A stretch of 64,000 nucleotides of DNA from Scatophagus argus. Its lineage: Eukaryota; Chordata; Actinopteri; Scatophagidae. A program made the translations under genes and the position numbers. The notes beneath the pieces are model-generated. The model ran no database searches, was not told where the DNA came from, and saw only the letters and a list, made by a program, of their open reading frames with translations. The first letter of the stretch is position 1. Each line of letters begins with the position of its first letter. Positions 24,923-36,900 of this stretch are shown piece after piece. The DNA is taken from NCBI RefSeq assembly GCF_020382885.2, contig NC_058508.1, forward strand, positions 9,771,917 to 9,835,916, written 5' to 3'.

Positions 24923-27900
24923 TGTGTTTGTCCATGATCACAGTGTCCGTCAGATGGTACTTAAGCAAATTAAGAGCTCTTGTGAGGATTTAAAGGTTCT
25001 CTCTAGTGGTGATTGGATTACATATGTCAAAGAGTCCAAGTTGGGATGGGTGTGAGCAGGAGGTGCAATATGTGACATTTAAATATCATCATCCTCATAA
25101 ATTGAAAACATATGACTGTCTTTTTGTGGCTTATTGTCTTATACAATCACCAATTTATCTTTCTTCCATTTTCTATTTCCAAAAGGAACTGGCAGCATCA
25201 GCAGTGCCTGCATTTAGTGGCGGTAAACAGGCTGGCAGCAATACGTCTAAAACCAGTGTAATTTCTGCAAGGAGCAACAGCCTCAGCAGCAGAGGTAGTG
25301 AGTCGACTGCTGGCGGCAGTAAGGCTGATAGCACTTTGAAAAGAGGCAGCCTCAGCCACCAAAGCAGTGCTGGCCACCATAGTAGACAAGCATCTCGACC
25401 ATCAAGACCGACTCTTGGCCTCTGCAGCAGCCGGAGCTTTTCTTCCCTCCACACATCCTCTTTTACTGCAGCTCCTTTCATGAGAAGCAGCCGCTCTCTG
25501 AACAGACTCGACCAAAGATCCTCTGGTAATTTCATTCATGTTTAATTTATGTGTGTAGTTATAAGTATATATACAGAATATTTATTCAAATTAAGCTATA
25601 TTCTAAAAATCTAAATGTGGTGGCAGGCTTTTATTATGCTTGTATTAGGTTTTTTAAGAAAACAGAAATGTCACGAAAGAAGCTTCTCACACTGCTTTAT
25701 ATACAGCTGTTTTTTTCTTTACTGTGGCCTCTAAAACAGATTCGGATGCAGCTTCAAGTTCAAAAGTGAAAAAAGGACAAACCACAGAGAAGAAATCCCT
25801 CAATTCTGGGCAGCTGTCCTCCTCTGAGAAGCACATCAGGTCTGTTGTGGTTTTTGTTTTTAAGTTTGTTTGTTCTTGTTTTTTTTCAAAGGATCCTCCT
25901 GAATTTCTGAAATGCTATTATTGTGCTATATTACAAATGAATGATACATGTTGACATCTGCAGTCAGTAATAGCCACAACAATCTGTTCCATTTATGTTT
26001 TGATCAATAAAGGGATAACAAAGATCAGTGCCATGGTGATAATGCTGAGAAAATGAAAACAAGCAGCTCCTCTAAACCTCTGGAATCTTCCTCCTCTTCG
26101 GTTTCCACCGCTGAATGCCATCATCACTGCAGCAAAGTAAAGAAACAGGTACAGTTTTACCTTTAACATGTATCTATGAATACATATTTAAACTGTTTAA
26201 GTACCTGTTAAGTGCAGATGCTGGACTTAAGCTTCTGTAGCTCAGAGGTGCAACGAGAGCTTTCTGCTTCTGTCTGTCTGATCACAACACTACATATATG
26301 CATTCATTCTTTTGTATTTTCTTGTGTGGGTGTTGGGGGGGGCTCAAGTAGTCAGTCAGTGAGTGTGAGGGATTATCCAATCTGGTTTCTCACTGGTTAC
26401 TGAAGACATGTCATATCTTGGGCCCAGTGCTATTCACCATTGCTTCAACTATTTATCAAAAACTGTTGCTCTCTCTGTTCAGTTAGTACCGAGAAAGACA
26501 CAACTCTTTGTTATTACACGACAAGATGCTATTATTGATCATTCTGTGCTAATTCACACAAATAAAACAAAATTCATGCTGTTCTTCCAATCCAGACATT
26601 ATACAGTAATGCTAGACATGCCTTCATGTACTCCATGCTCCTCTGATAGGAGGACCTGATAGGACCTAAAAAGTAAATCCCTTTCAACATTAAACTCTTT
26701 CAAAAGTGACACAATAGCCAATAGCTTTTTGTCTGTTTTGTTTCTCTATGTATGTGTTTCTGTGTGTGCATTTGTGCCAGTGCACTTGAGGATTAGATGA
26801 GGCTTTGTTGGTTTGTGCGTTTGCAATGTCTCTTCAAATTTGCATAAAATGTAAGTCACTGGGGTACTGAAGGGCAAGAACTGCAATATATAGTCTGAGA
26901 AGTCTGAGACTTAGGCTACTGAATAAACAAACCACAGAGACGATTTGCTGATTTCTAAACCAGTTTAAAAACAAAAAAACAAACAAACAAAAAACCCCAG
27001 CATCAGTTACACCTTCTTTCCTGTGCCAGGAGTTGAAACGTTCATCCCTCCCTCGTTACCGCTGGCTCAAATCCTTCGAGTGCAGAGATGCTGAAGCCTC
27101 TGCTATTGTGAGTCCAATCATGACACATTTTCCCAAAAGCCTTGTTTATTTTCTGTCACAAACACCGGCTCTTTTAGTGGTAAATGTATGCATATCTTAC
27201 AGTTATATACAGTAGAGAGCACAGCATGTTTGAGCCTCCTGACCATTATGGTTGTGAAGGTGTATTCAAAATAAAAATATCATATTTAGATAATAATCGG
27301 CTCTTGCCATGATTATGATATACAGTCTTTCTGTAGTTTGGCACATAAGATGCTTTGCTTCCTCTCCAGCCTGACCTGCTCAACTTTAAGAAAGGATGGA
27401 TGATGCAGCAGGATGCATCTGGACAGGTGAACTGGTCAATTCACTACCACTTATAGGACTGACAAGATAATAATGTTGTCCTGCTCTGACTGTGAATATG
27501 TCTCCTAGTGGCAGCAACATTGGTTTGTCCTGACTGACCAAATCCTGAGGTTCTACAAAGATTCAGTAGCTGAGGAGGTGCGCTGGTGTTCTGCTATAAT
27601 CTGCTTTGCAAAATGAAAAAATAAATGTAACATTACAGTTGGAGAAGAAGGTCATATGTCAGTATGGAGATTAATCCTATCAACATCTTATCAAAAATAT
27701 CAGTCATTTGACAGTCTACATAATAATAACTGTGAGTGATTGTGTGAATGGAGGATTCGTTACAGATATTTGTTCCCTGGTTGTTCATTTCAGGCAGGTG
27801 ATGTGGACGGTGAGATAAAATTGTCCACATGTTTTGACATCACAAACTACCCAGCTCAGAAGGACTGTGGTTTTCAAATTCATGTGAGTTCAATGGTTGC

Positions 27901-30900
27901 TCAAATCTACAGTCAAATAAAAGAATAATGCACATAGTCCAATGTGTCTGATAACATGTATATCATCTCATGTGGTCCATAATATGTCTTGGTGTGACAT
28001 GGCACAGAAGTTTCTGTTTTTTCAAAAAAAGGCAATGTAGATTTTTCTTTTCTCATCATCTTTTCGTCTTCATCAAGGTTCTTTAAGCTCCGCTTTTACT
28101 TGAAGCTGCTGGTTGGTGCTAACAGTGGACCAGCAGCTCATGTGTGAGTGTGCACAGACAGCCAGTCTGTATAGACTGTTTGGTGTGGAGGACCTCTGAG
28201 GAGGCAAATCATACAGGCTCTGCTGCTTTGCACTGTGGTGCTGTAACAGTCTGGAAAAGGCAGATTTTGATTTGTGTTGCTCATCAAACTAAAAAACAAA
28301 CTTTGGTTTGTGCTATCTGTATGGTGTTAAACTTACTATGGTCTTAAATATTTGGAGCATATATGTCAGTGAGCTGGTATAAGGTACATAAGTACATAGC
28401 CTCAACTGTACTAAGATCAAGTTCCATAACTTGATGCAGCCCTTTTTGGAATCAAATGGGCTTTTGCTGAGGCCACAGGCACCAGCCCAACACATGTAGT
28501 TGTTCATTACTGACTGACTGAATAGCTAAGTGATGAAGTTACATGACTGGTCCAGTCAGCCAAGCATTTCCCCACTGGCTTTTGCATTTTCAAAATAAAG
28601 TTAGTTGGTATTACTTCACCGAGAGATGACACAGGTACATACAGCTGGTATGACAATAAAGTTCCTTGAATCCTTGAACCCTTGAATCCACAAGCTAATT
28701 TCTTTATCAGTCTTTATTTATTTATTCTAATTATTAGGGGTGGAGAAATTATTTCCTTCTTTTATTTTGATTTCTGCACTGATGTTTTGATTCCTAAATC
28801 AATTTTATATATGTATAAATGATTAGAGCTTAGTCTGTTAGGTTGATTTTAACACAGAATGGGAATTAACATGCTAGCATGACCACACTAGCACAAATTT
28901 GCATTGCAACAACACCAGTATTATTTTCAAACAATCCATTCTTCTTCGCAGGCTTAATATAAGATGTGCTCATACTTGCAGGCATGTATTTTCGAGCTCT
29001 GTGAAAACAAACTCAGCTGATAGCCTAGCCTGTTACTGCATTAACAACTAAAGAAACTTCAGAGGATCAAAAAATTCCAATTTAAATACCATATGGGTTT
29101 AGAAATACAGCCACCACTAGGTGTTATGTGCCAGGAGAGGGCAGCGGTACAATATATGTGTTTATAGTTTCTGTTATCTTAATTATTCTGACAATACAGC
29201 TTGATGGGCAGAAACAGCTTTCATAATTCAAAAAGCTGTACTGGTTTTATCCTATTGTACTTTTTACATTTCAGCACTTTCATCCCAGATAAAACTGCAT
29301 TTATAACCTTTAAAAAAATAACAAAAAACCCCCTCAAAGATAGCACCAACATGTCTGCTTCACATGTTAAATTTTAAACAATTTAAAACCCAGGAATTTA
29401 CGTTACAGACACCACCAGTGAACCCTTTAAAACCTGAACACATTTTCATACATTGACTTAGATTTGTTTTTGTTCTTCTCTGTGATATTCATTTTTATGT
29501 AATAAAGGTACAGGCACAGACTGCAATTCCTATGTTTCCCACTTTAGTGCATCTATGCAGTTTTATCTGAATTTTGCTTGACCTGAAGTCAGTGATGTTT
29601 GCTTACTGTTAACTTCCTCATTTAGGGAGGTTTGTGTCTCTTGCTCTTTTTTGAAAATGTAATATGCTTATTTGTGGTTTGTCTTGTTGGGAGAAGTTGA
29701 AGGGCTACATGACACTGTCTGTTTGGTCTGGATGATGTTGCAGTCAAATAATACAAAACCAAACAAAACCAAACCAATATTCCTGTTTTCTTACTGTACT
29801 GTGACCTGCTTAGCACTCATATCACATAAAAAATGCTTTCACTTTAAGGTGAATAATATCTTTCTTTCCACAGACGAGAGATGGAGTGTATACACTCTGT
29901 GCTATGACTTCTGGGATGAGACAGAACTGGATCCAAGCAGTACTGAAGAATGTAAGGCCTAGTCTTGCACCTGACATCGCAAGGTAAATGTTAGTTAGTG
30001 GATTTAACACATACTTCACAAATTACCATTAATGCATAGTTCCAGGAAGTATCTTTGATATTCCCCACAGCTCGCTTCCAGAGGAGTCAACTCAACAGAA
30101 ATCCCAGAAACCGGACTCACAGTCAGCGCTGGGTCTTGAGAAACACCCAGACAGCTTTCTGCAAGAGCACAAAACCAGTGACTATGCAGAGGAAACACTC
30201 TCTGCCTCCTCTGTCTCTCCCATCAGTCCTCCACAGCAAGTGGAAGAGAGTGAAGGTGATTCCTGTCATCAATGTACACTTCTTGTTGACAAACAGAATG
30301 GTGAGTCATTGGGCAAATGATATGAAATTTAAAGGTGTTTCACAGGGGATCAGACATAGTGAGAGTGATACATGTCTAAATATTGTTAAATTTATTTCTG
30401 TGTATAAATTTCTGTGCACCAGGTGTGACAGATGCATTGTTGTGCTCTGAAAGAGCTGGAAGTGACAGGTCTACTTCCACAACAATGCAGTCAAATGACT
30501 GTTTGGAAGAGCAGGCAGATGTGCAGAGTGAAACTCAGCCGCAAGTTAAAACTACCACCCAGAGTGATGAGATAAACAAGAGCTGTCAGTGTACGAAAGA
30601 GAAGGAAAACCTGTCCTGTAAGCAACAAACTGGGCAACTTGTCAAGGAGGTGAGATCATGTTTGATTGTCTGTATTTCCTTACATATTTTTTTTCTGGCT
30701 AACAAAATTAGTAATGTGGTGAAAATCGGAAATAACAAGCAACTTGATCTTGTAAGAAATGCCTTGACAATCAGAACTGCACACATGCATTGAAGCACAT
30801 TCATCTGAATACATACTGAATATAACTGTATTGTGTGACTGTTTGTTACTGTTTCTTGACAGCTGGAACAAACACAGAAGGAACTCTCTCGACTCCAGCA

Positions 30901-33900
30901 GTTAAACAGGAATCTGGAGGATGAACTACAACAAGTGAGAGAGAGTCATTTAAGGGAACAGGTTCATCCACAGGTAAAACACCGAAGACTCAGAGATATT
31001 ATAAATAAGTAAATATTATAAATATATAAATATTCATTATTTTTAGTACCACTAGTCAATTTGAAGGTGATGCACTTGTAATCCCTACTGCAATGAGAAA
31101 ATACACACTGCTTTCAGATTTATTTATGGAGTCAGTGACACCCCCAAATGTATGAACACTACACAGTAACACAGAGAAGCTGCTTATTCCTCATTAAAAT
31201 ATCAGCATCTTAAGCATAGTTTGTCCTAACTAAAACTCACTATTGTCCTGCAGAATGATCTTCTTTCAAACACATCTTCAGAACAAGTGTTGGCTTTACA
31301 GCGACTGCAGAAGATTAACCATGACCTACGCGTTGAGCTGGAGGCTCAAAAGAGGAGTCAAGAGGAAGCCAGAGAAGCTGAACTACGGCGAAGAGTGGAT
31401 CTCTTAGCTCAACAAGCACAGTTACTGGTCACAGGTGATGCCACAGCACTTGCACAAGCCCATCTAGAGCAAGATCGCCGTCGTTTTTTTGAGCTACATG
31501 TGGAGTGGGAGCATTGTGTGGCTTCCCTGAAGTCCCAGCTGAGCACTAGTGAGGAGCAGAGAAAGGAGGCTGAGTCACGCTTGACACAGCTGCAGCAGGA
31601 GTTGCAGATTTTCCATGTTCTCCAGCAAGAGGCCAATAGCTTGAAGAAACATCTCCAAGAGGTAACAACTCAACTTCATGCTAATGAGGAAGCACAGGCT
31701 CAGAAGGAGGCTCGTCTGCAGAAGCACCTCATGCTCCTTCAAGCAAGTCAGGAGAGAGAACGGAGAAGCTTGGCTGCTAGCCTGGAACAGGCAGAGCAAC
31801 ATTCACAGGAGCTTCAGGAAAGACTGGACAGGGCTGAGCAGCAGGTGGGGAGCCTGACTAAGACTCAGTCCTGGACCAAGGAAATCGAGAAGGCTCAACA
31901 ACAGCTTCAAGAAGAGTTAGCCTGTACAGTATCTGCTGTGCAGAAACTTCAAGAGGAAAGAGAACAGCTTGACCGTCACTGTCAAGAGCTGCAGAACCAG
32001 TTATCTGAGGCAGATGGGGAAGTGACCAAGTTGCAGAGCCGCTTGAAAACAGATGAAACGCACTACTACAATCTTGAGCATTCATATGAAAGAGTTTGTG
32101 AGGAACTGCAGCTTGCTTTAGGGAAGGTGCAGCAAAAAGAGTCTGAAACACAGGACATACGAGAAGGCTACGAGAGACTTCTGGACAGGAAGGAACAAGA
32201 GCTGAGTGAGGTTTTACTGAAGATGGAGGTCTTAGGTAATAGCCTGGAGGAGACAGAAGTGAAGCTGAATGAATTGTTGGAAGTTTGCACCTGTGCATCT
32301 TCTCAGCTGACACATCAATCCTCTGGGCAAGCTCAGCAAAATGAGAAAAAACAGACAACTGATCTTTTTGCTGTAAACAACAGCAGGCCAAAGGCAATAG
32401 ATGTTGGCCATTTGTTTAACAGCTCAAATGAACGTGCAAGAACCCATTCTCTCTCAACTGATTCATCGTATCAGAGCATTGTCACTGCAGGAGATGACCC
32501 TGAAAGGTTTATGTCTGTCATCCAGATGCTAGAAACCAAACTTTTTGTAACAGAGGAGAAGTTAAGGGACATCATGCAAAGACTGGAGGAACACCAGAGT
32601 CACATCACCTGCCAGGACCCCCAACTTTGCTCACAGCTCACTAGAAGCCGAGCCACTGCTCAGCACCTCAGTCTGCTGCTTCACAGTCAGGCCAAGCAGA
32701 GCCAGCGTTTCGCCCAGGAGACAGAAAACCGCTGCAGGTTGTTGGTTGGTAGGTTTCAGGTCGCACTGAACATCATACAAGCCTGCAGAGAGAGGCTTCA
32801 GACCACCCCGATTAACATTATGGATTTTGAGAAGCAACTAGCCACTGTTGCTGCTTGCCTTCAGCAAGGAGAGAAAGATGCAGAGAAACAACAGCAGGAA
32901 TCACGTAATGCCAGCAAAGGAGATGACAAGATCCTCAATGATGAGGCATTAGCTGCACCTCAGAGCAATTTTGTCAATAAAAGTAAACTCACTAATACAC
33001 TGCCTTCAGAAGATGACATGGAAAGTGTTGGAAAATGTTTAATGAAGGAACTATTTGTAGTAGAAAAAATGGTGTCTGCCCTTCAGAGTCAGCACGGTAT
33101 TGCACTACTGTCCTTAGTGCCAAGAGAAGAAGAAGGGGATATGGTGCAAAGATACAAAAGCATAATCTCCCAAAGAAGAGCCTTAAAATCAGAAAAAGAG
33201 ACTCTGTCAAGGAAAACCGATTGTGAGAACAGTGTACCTTTAAACAGGGTCATTGGTGGAGTCTGTGCTGAAGCAGAGGTCATTTATGCTGCCTTAAAAT
33301 TTCAGCAGCAATACGAGAGCACGACTCAAGCAAATAATCAAGAAATGGCACATCAAAGAAAGGGTCTGGCAGATATCAATCCCCCAGAGTTGGCCCCTTA
33401 TGAGGAGCAAGTGCAGGTAGAGGATGGGGGTCCAGAAAGAGCTGGAAAACTGGTTGAAAAGGGTGACTCCGATGTCAAAAAGGTAGAGGCAGAGACAGAA
33501 CCAGACTGGTTAGAGAGACTTATATGCCGGTTGCAGAGAAGGGCCAAATGCTTGCGACAACTTTTTCAGGAGATTTCTGATGGCAGTGGAGTAGAGTGTA
33601 GTCTGGGCGATATCTGGGAAAATGCTTTTACAGCTGACTTAAATTGGATGCTCGAGCAGGCAAAGTTGATTTATTTGTCAGACAGGTTGCACTTGGATTT
33701 AGAGCAGGAGTTGCATCAAAGCAAGGTGTTACAGGACAAACTTCAACCTTTGTGCAAAGAGCAGGATAACACATTAAAGGATGAGCAGGAGGCTTTCAAT
33801 CATACCCTACGTCAACTTCAGGAGGACAACAGTGCATTAAGAGAGGAATTAGAGCGTTCTGTGGAAAAGATAATATCTGTAGAGACTGGGAACCAGAAGC

Positions 33901-36900
33901 TCCTGGAAGACATACAGAAAATCGAGGATTATCATGAGGAACAGATGAAAAAACTAGAAACAGAGTTTCAAGAGAAAATAAGGGAGCTGCAACAGATCCA
34001 TGAAGAGGAGATGAAACACTTGCATGGTTACTACACCAAGTCTTGCTTCTCCAAAGAGAAGCAGACCAAAACCTGCACAGAGGCAACTGTTACTACCTCG
34101 TCCCTACCGGAGCAGCCTGTGATGCACAGAAAAATACAAGAGCAGCCCAGGAACATAACGGATGGAGGTGATGCAGCAGCCAAGAGAGAAACTTTCCAGA
34201 AAGATCCAGAAAATCCTAAGGTGAAAAATCCTAAGATCTTATTTCTTCATCAGATACATCAGATTTAAATTAACAGCCTTATTTGTTACACTAATGCTCA
34301 AGAAGTCAGCATTCAGGAAACATTTTGTCCATTTGGAGCTTTTTTTACAGATCAACCTTTGAAAGAAATGTCTACCTGTACATGTATGTATGTATCATGT
34401 AGTACAGTACCTACAGTATTTACTTTTTCTAAATGTCTCTATAGGCAGCCTGTGAAGAAGGATTCTCTGCTATGGAGGAAATGCACAGGAAGCTGGTAGG
34501 TGATCTACAGGAGCAGCATCAAAAGGAGGTGGCAGCACTTCTGAAGGAGAAAGACCAGCTGCTGCAGGAAGAGACAGCTGCCACAATGGCAGGTAAAGAA
34601 GAAATTATACAAAAGTAAAAGTACTGTAGGCCAATTGAGTCAAATGTGACAGCGGTTGAACTGACAGACATCTGACTCTAGTTGCGGACTGCTGAGTAAT
34701 GGATATTTTTTGTAATAACATGGGAGCTGACTGGCTGAATTGCATGTTGAAGAAATATTCACAGGTGTTTTTTTTTTAGCAAATTTTTAAGCTCAGGAAA
34801 AATATTCCTTGAGAGACTTGAGTTACTTTACAAGAAGCTTGAATATGATTATATATTTGATCATGAAAGGTTAGTCAAACGTAAACAGAAACGAAGTTAC
34901 TCTTGTTATCAATGCTCAACAATTATACAAGTTGTCATATGTTTGTACAGCCATTGTAGCAATGAGAAGAGCCCATAAACAGGAGCTGGAGAGAAGTCGA
35001 CAGTCTCAGCACATCAAGGAGAGTGCTGACATCACACAACTGCATGTTCAACACGAGTGAGCGACGACTGGTCCTTTCACAGTATTTGTTTTTTCTCTAC
35101 ACTGAAGCCACTGACAGAGAGCTATACATAGCTTACTCCAGTATTGCAGCATTAGGGTTACTGTACTGGATTACATTATCATAATGTGCACCTTCTACAG
35201 TAAACTGGTAAGGTAGTGTATGTGGTATGAGGTAATACATATCAAGTTATCAAGGTCATTATACAACACAAGTTGCATAGTGAAATGAAAGCTGTAGTTC
35301 CTTCATGCTTCACTTATGTAACGTACACTATATAGACAAAAGTAATGGGATGGGGCTGGTTCTCAGAAGTTAAGCTTAGCTCCTCCAGCTTCTGCATACC
35401 AAGACATTTTGGTCAGTGCTATGCTTCCAACTTTGTGGCAACAGTTTGAGGAAGACCCTTTCCTATTCCAGCATTACTAGGCACAAAGCACAAAGCAAAG
35501 CTCCATAAAGACATGGTTGGATGAGTTTGGTGTGGAAGAATCTGAGTGGCCCACACAGATCCCAAATCAATCCCATCCAACATCTTTGTGATGAACTGGA
35601 ACAGAGATTGTAAGCCAGGCCTTTTGGTCCAACAACAGTGCCTGGCCTCACTATTGCTTTACTGCATGAATGGCCAAAAAGTCCCACAGAAACATTCCAA
35701 AATCTCCAAAAAGCCTTCCCAGAAGAGTGTAAGATGCTACAGCTGCAAAGCTGTCTGTGTATTTAGAATGCGATGTCATTAAAGTTCTTGTTGGTTTAAT
35801 GGTCAGGTGGCCCAATACTTTTGTCTATATAATGTATATAGATATATAGATATACAAATACACAAAAAACTGTTATAACAAGATAAAACAATAAAATAAT
35901 GAAGGGCAGAATGCGATAAGACATATGATAAAATAAACAATATACAGTTATTTATACATCATTCAATATCATCTTGATAGTGGATTACCTGCAGCTCATA
36001 CAGTTTTTCCTGCAGTATCTGGTATCTCTTTCTCCTAGTAAAATACCTACCAGAAGTTTGTTCAATTTACTGTAAAATCTCATTAGTGCTTTGTCGGCTT
36101 TGCCACTGCAGGAAGGAGACCCAGTTACTGCAAAAGGAGCTTGAGGTGTTATCGGTTCAGCACACTCAGAAATGCCTGGAAAACTCTCGGTTGAACCAGG
36201 AGCTGCAAGATGAGAGACAATCCTTGATGCAATGCCAAAAGGAAAACCAGGAGCTCAAAAAGAAGCAGGTATATACATTTTCTTTTTAAAAAGGTTCAGA
36301 GTAAGTGAGTATTCTTCATTTGTATTCATTCAACAGAAGCACTTTTCAATGGTGTACACTGTGCATGTTTATCATTAAAGCCATTTATAAAACTTATATC
36401 TGGTATCTCTGTCCCCTGTCATCCTTTAAGAGAGAGACAGATGAAATGGCTCAGCCTCATTTCTCACCAAATGGTCAACAGTCACATGTTGCCCCTCAAA
36501 TGAACAACTTCTATGAGATGGAGGTAAGTTTCTGGAAATGTTGATCCTTTATCTACGTACCACATCTCCTAAACCCCTCTGCCTTGAGTGTGCAAATTAT
36601 TTAACTTTGATTAAACCAATTTATACATATTATATCATAAAATCTGCAGCAAAGAAAAGGTGGAATGATAATTTCTATAGGTATATAGTAAATGTTTGCA
36701 CTGACAATATAATTTTCTGTCCTTTACTTTAACACATATTGTATAAATTACTGAAGAACCACAATATGTACTTTATGCCAGTGTATTTGTGTGCTATATG
36801 TTACAGGTGATTCTGCGGGCGAGGGAGGCAGAAATGCAGTTTCTCAGACAGGAAGCTTGTTCACTCAAGGAAGAGTTGAAAATTGTGCGAATGGTACTGA

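Noticed and set aside
24672-24993. Overlapping ORFs of 98-99 codons on both strands
   Set aside because: Both read through the TG microsatellite and lie in an intron. The GC-richer part has no recognisable protein similarity.
25173-25535. Minus-strand Leu-rich ORF of 120 codons
   Set aside because: It is the antisense shadow of the Ser-rich exon 3 of the MPRIP-like gene.
28060-28265. GC-richer block in intron 9 considered as a lost exon or pseudogene
   Set aside because: No frame is conserved with MPRIP or any family that I know, and the flanking exons are already in phase without it.
31858-32397. Minus-strand ORF of 179 codons
   Set aside because: Antisense of the Glu/Gln-rich coiled-coil exon; such codons leave the complement free of stops.
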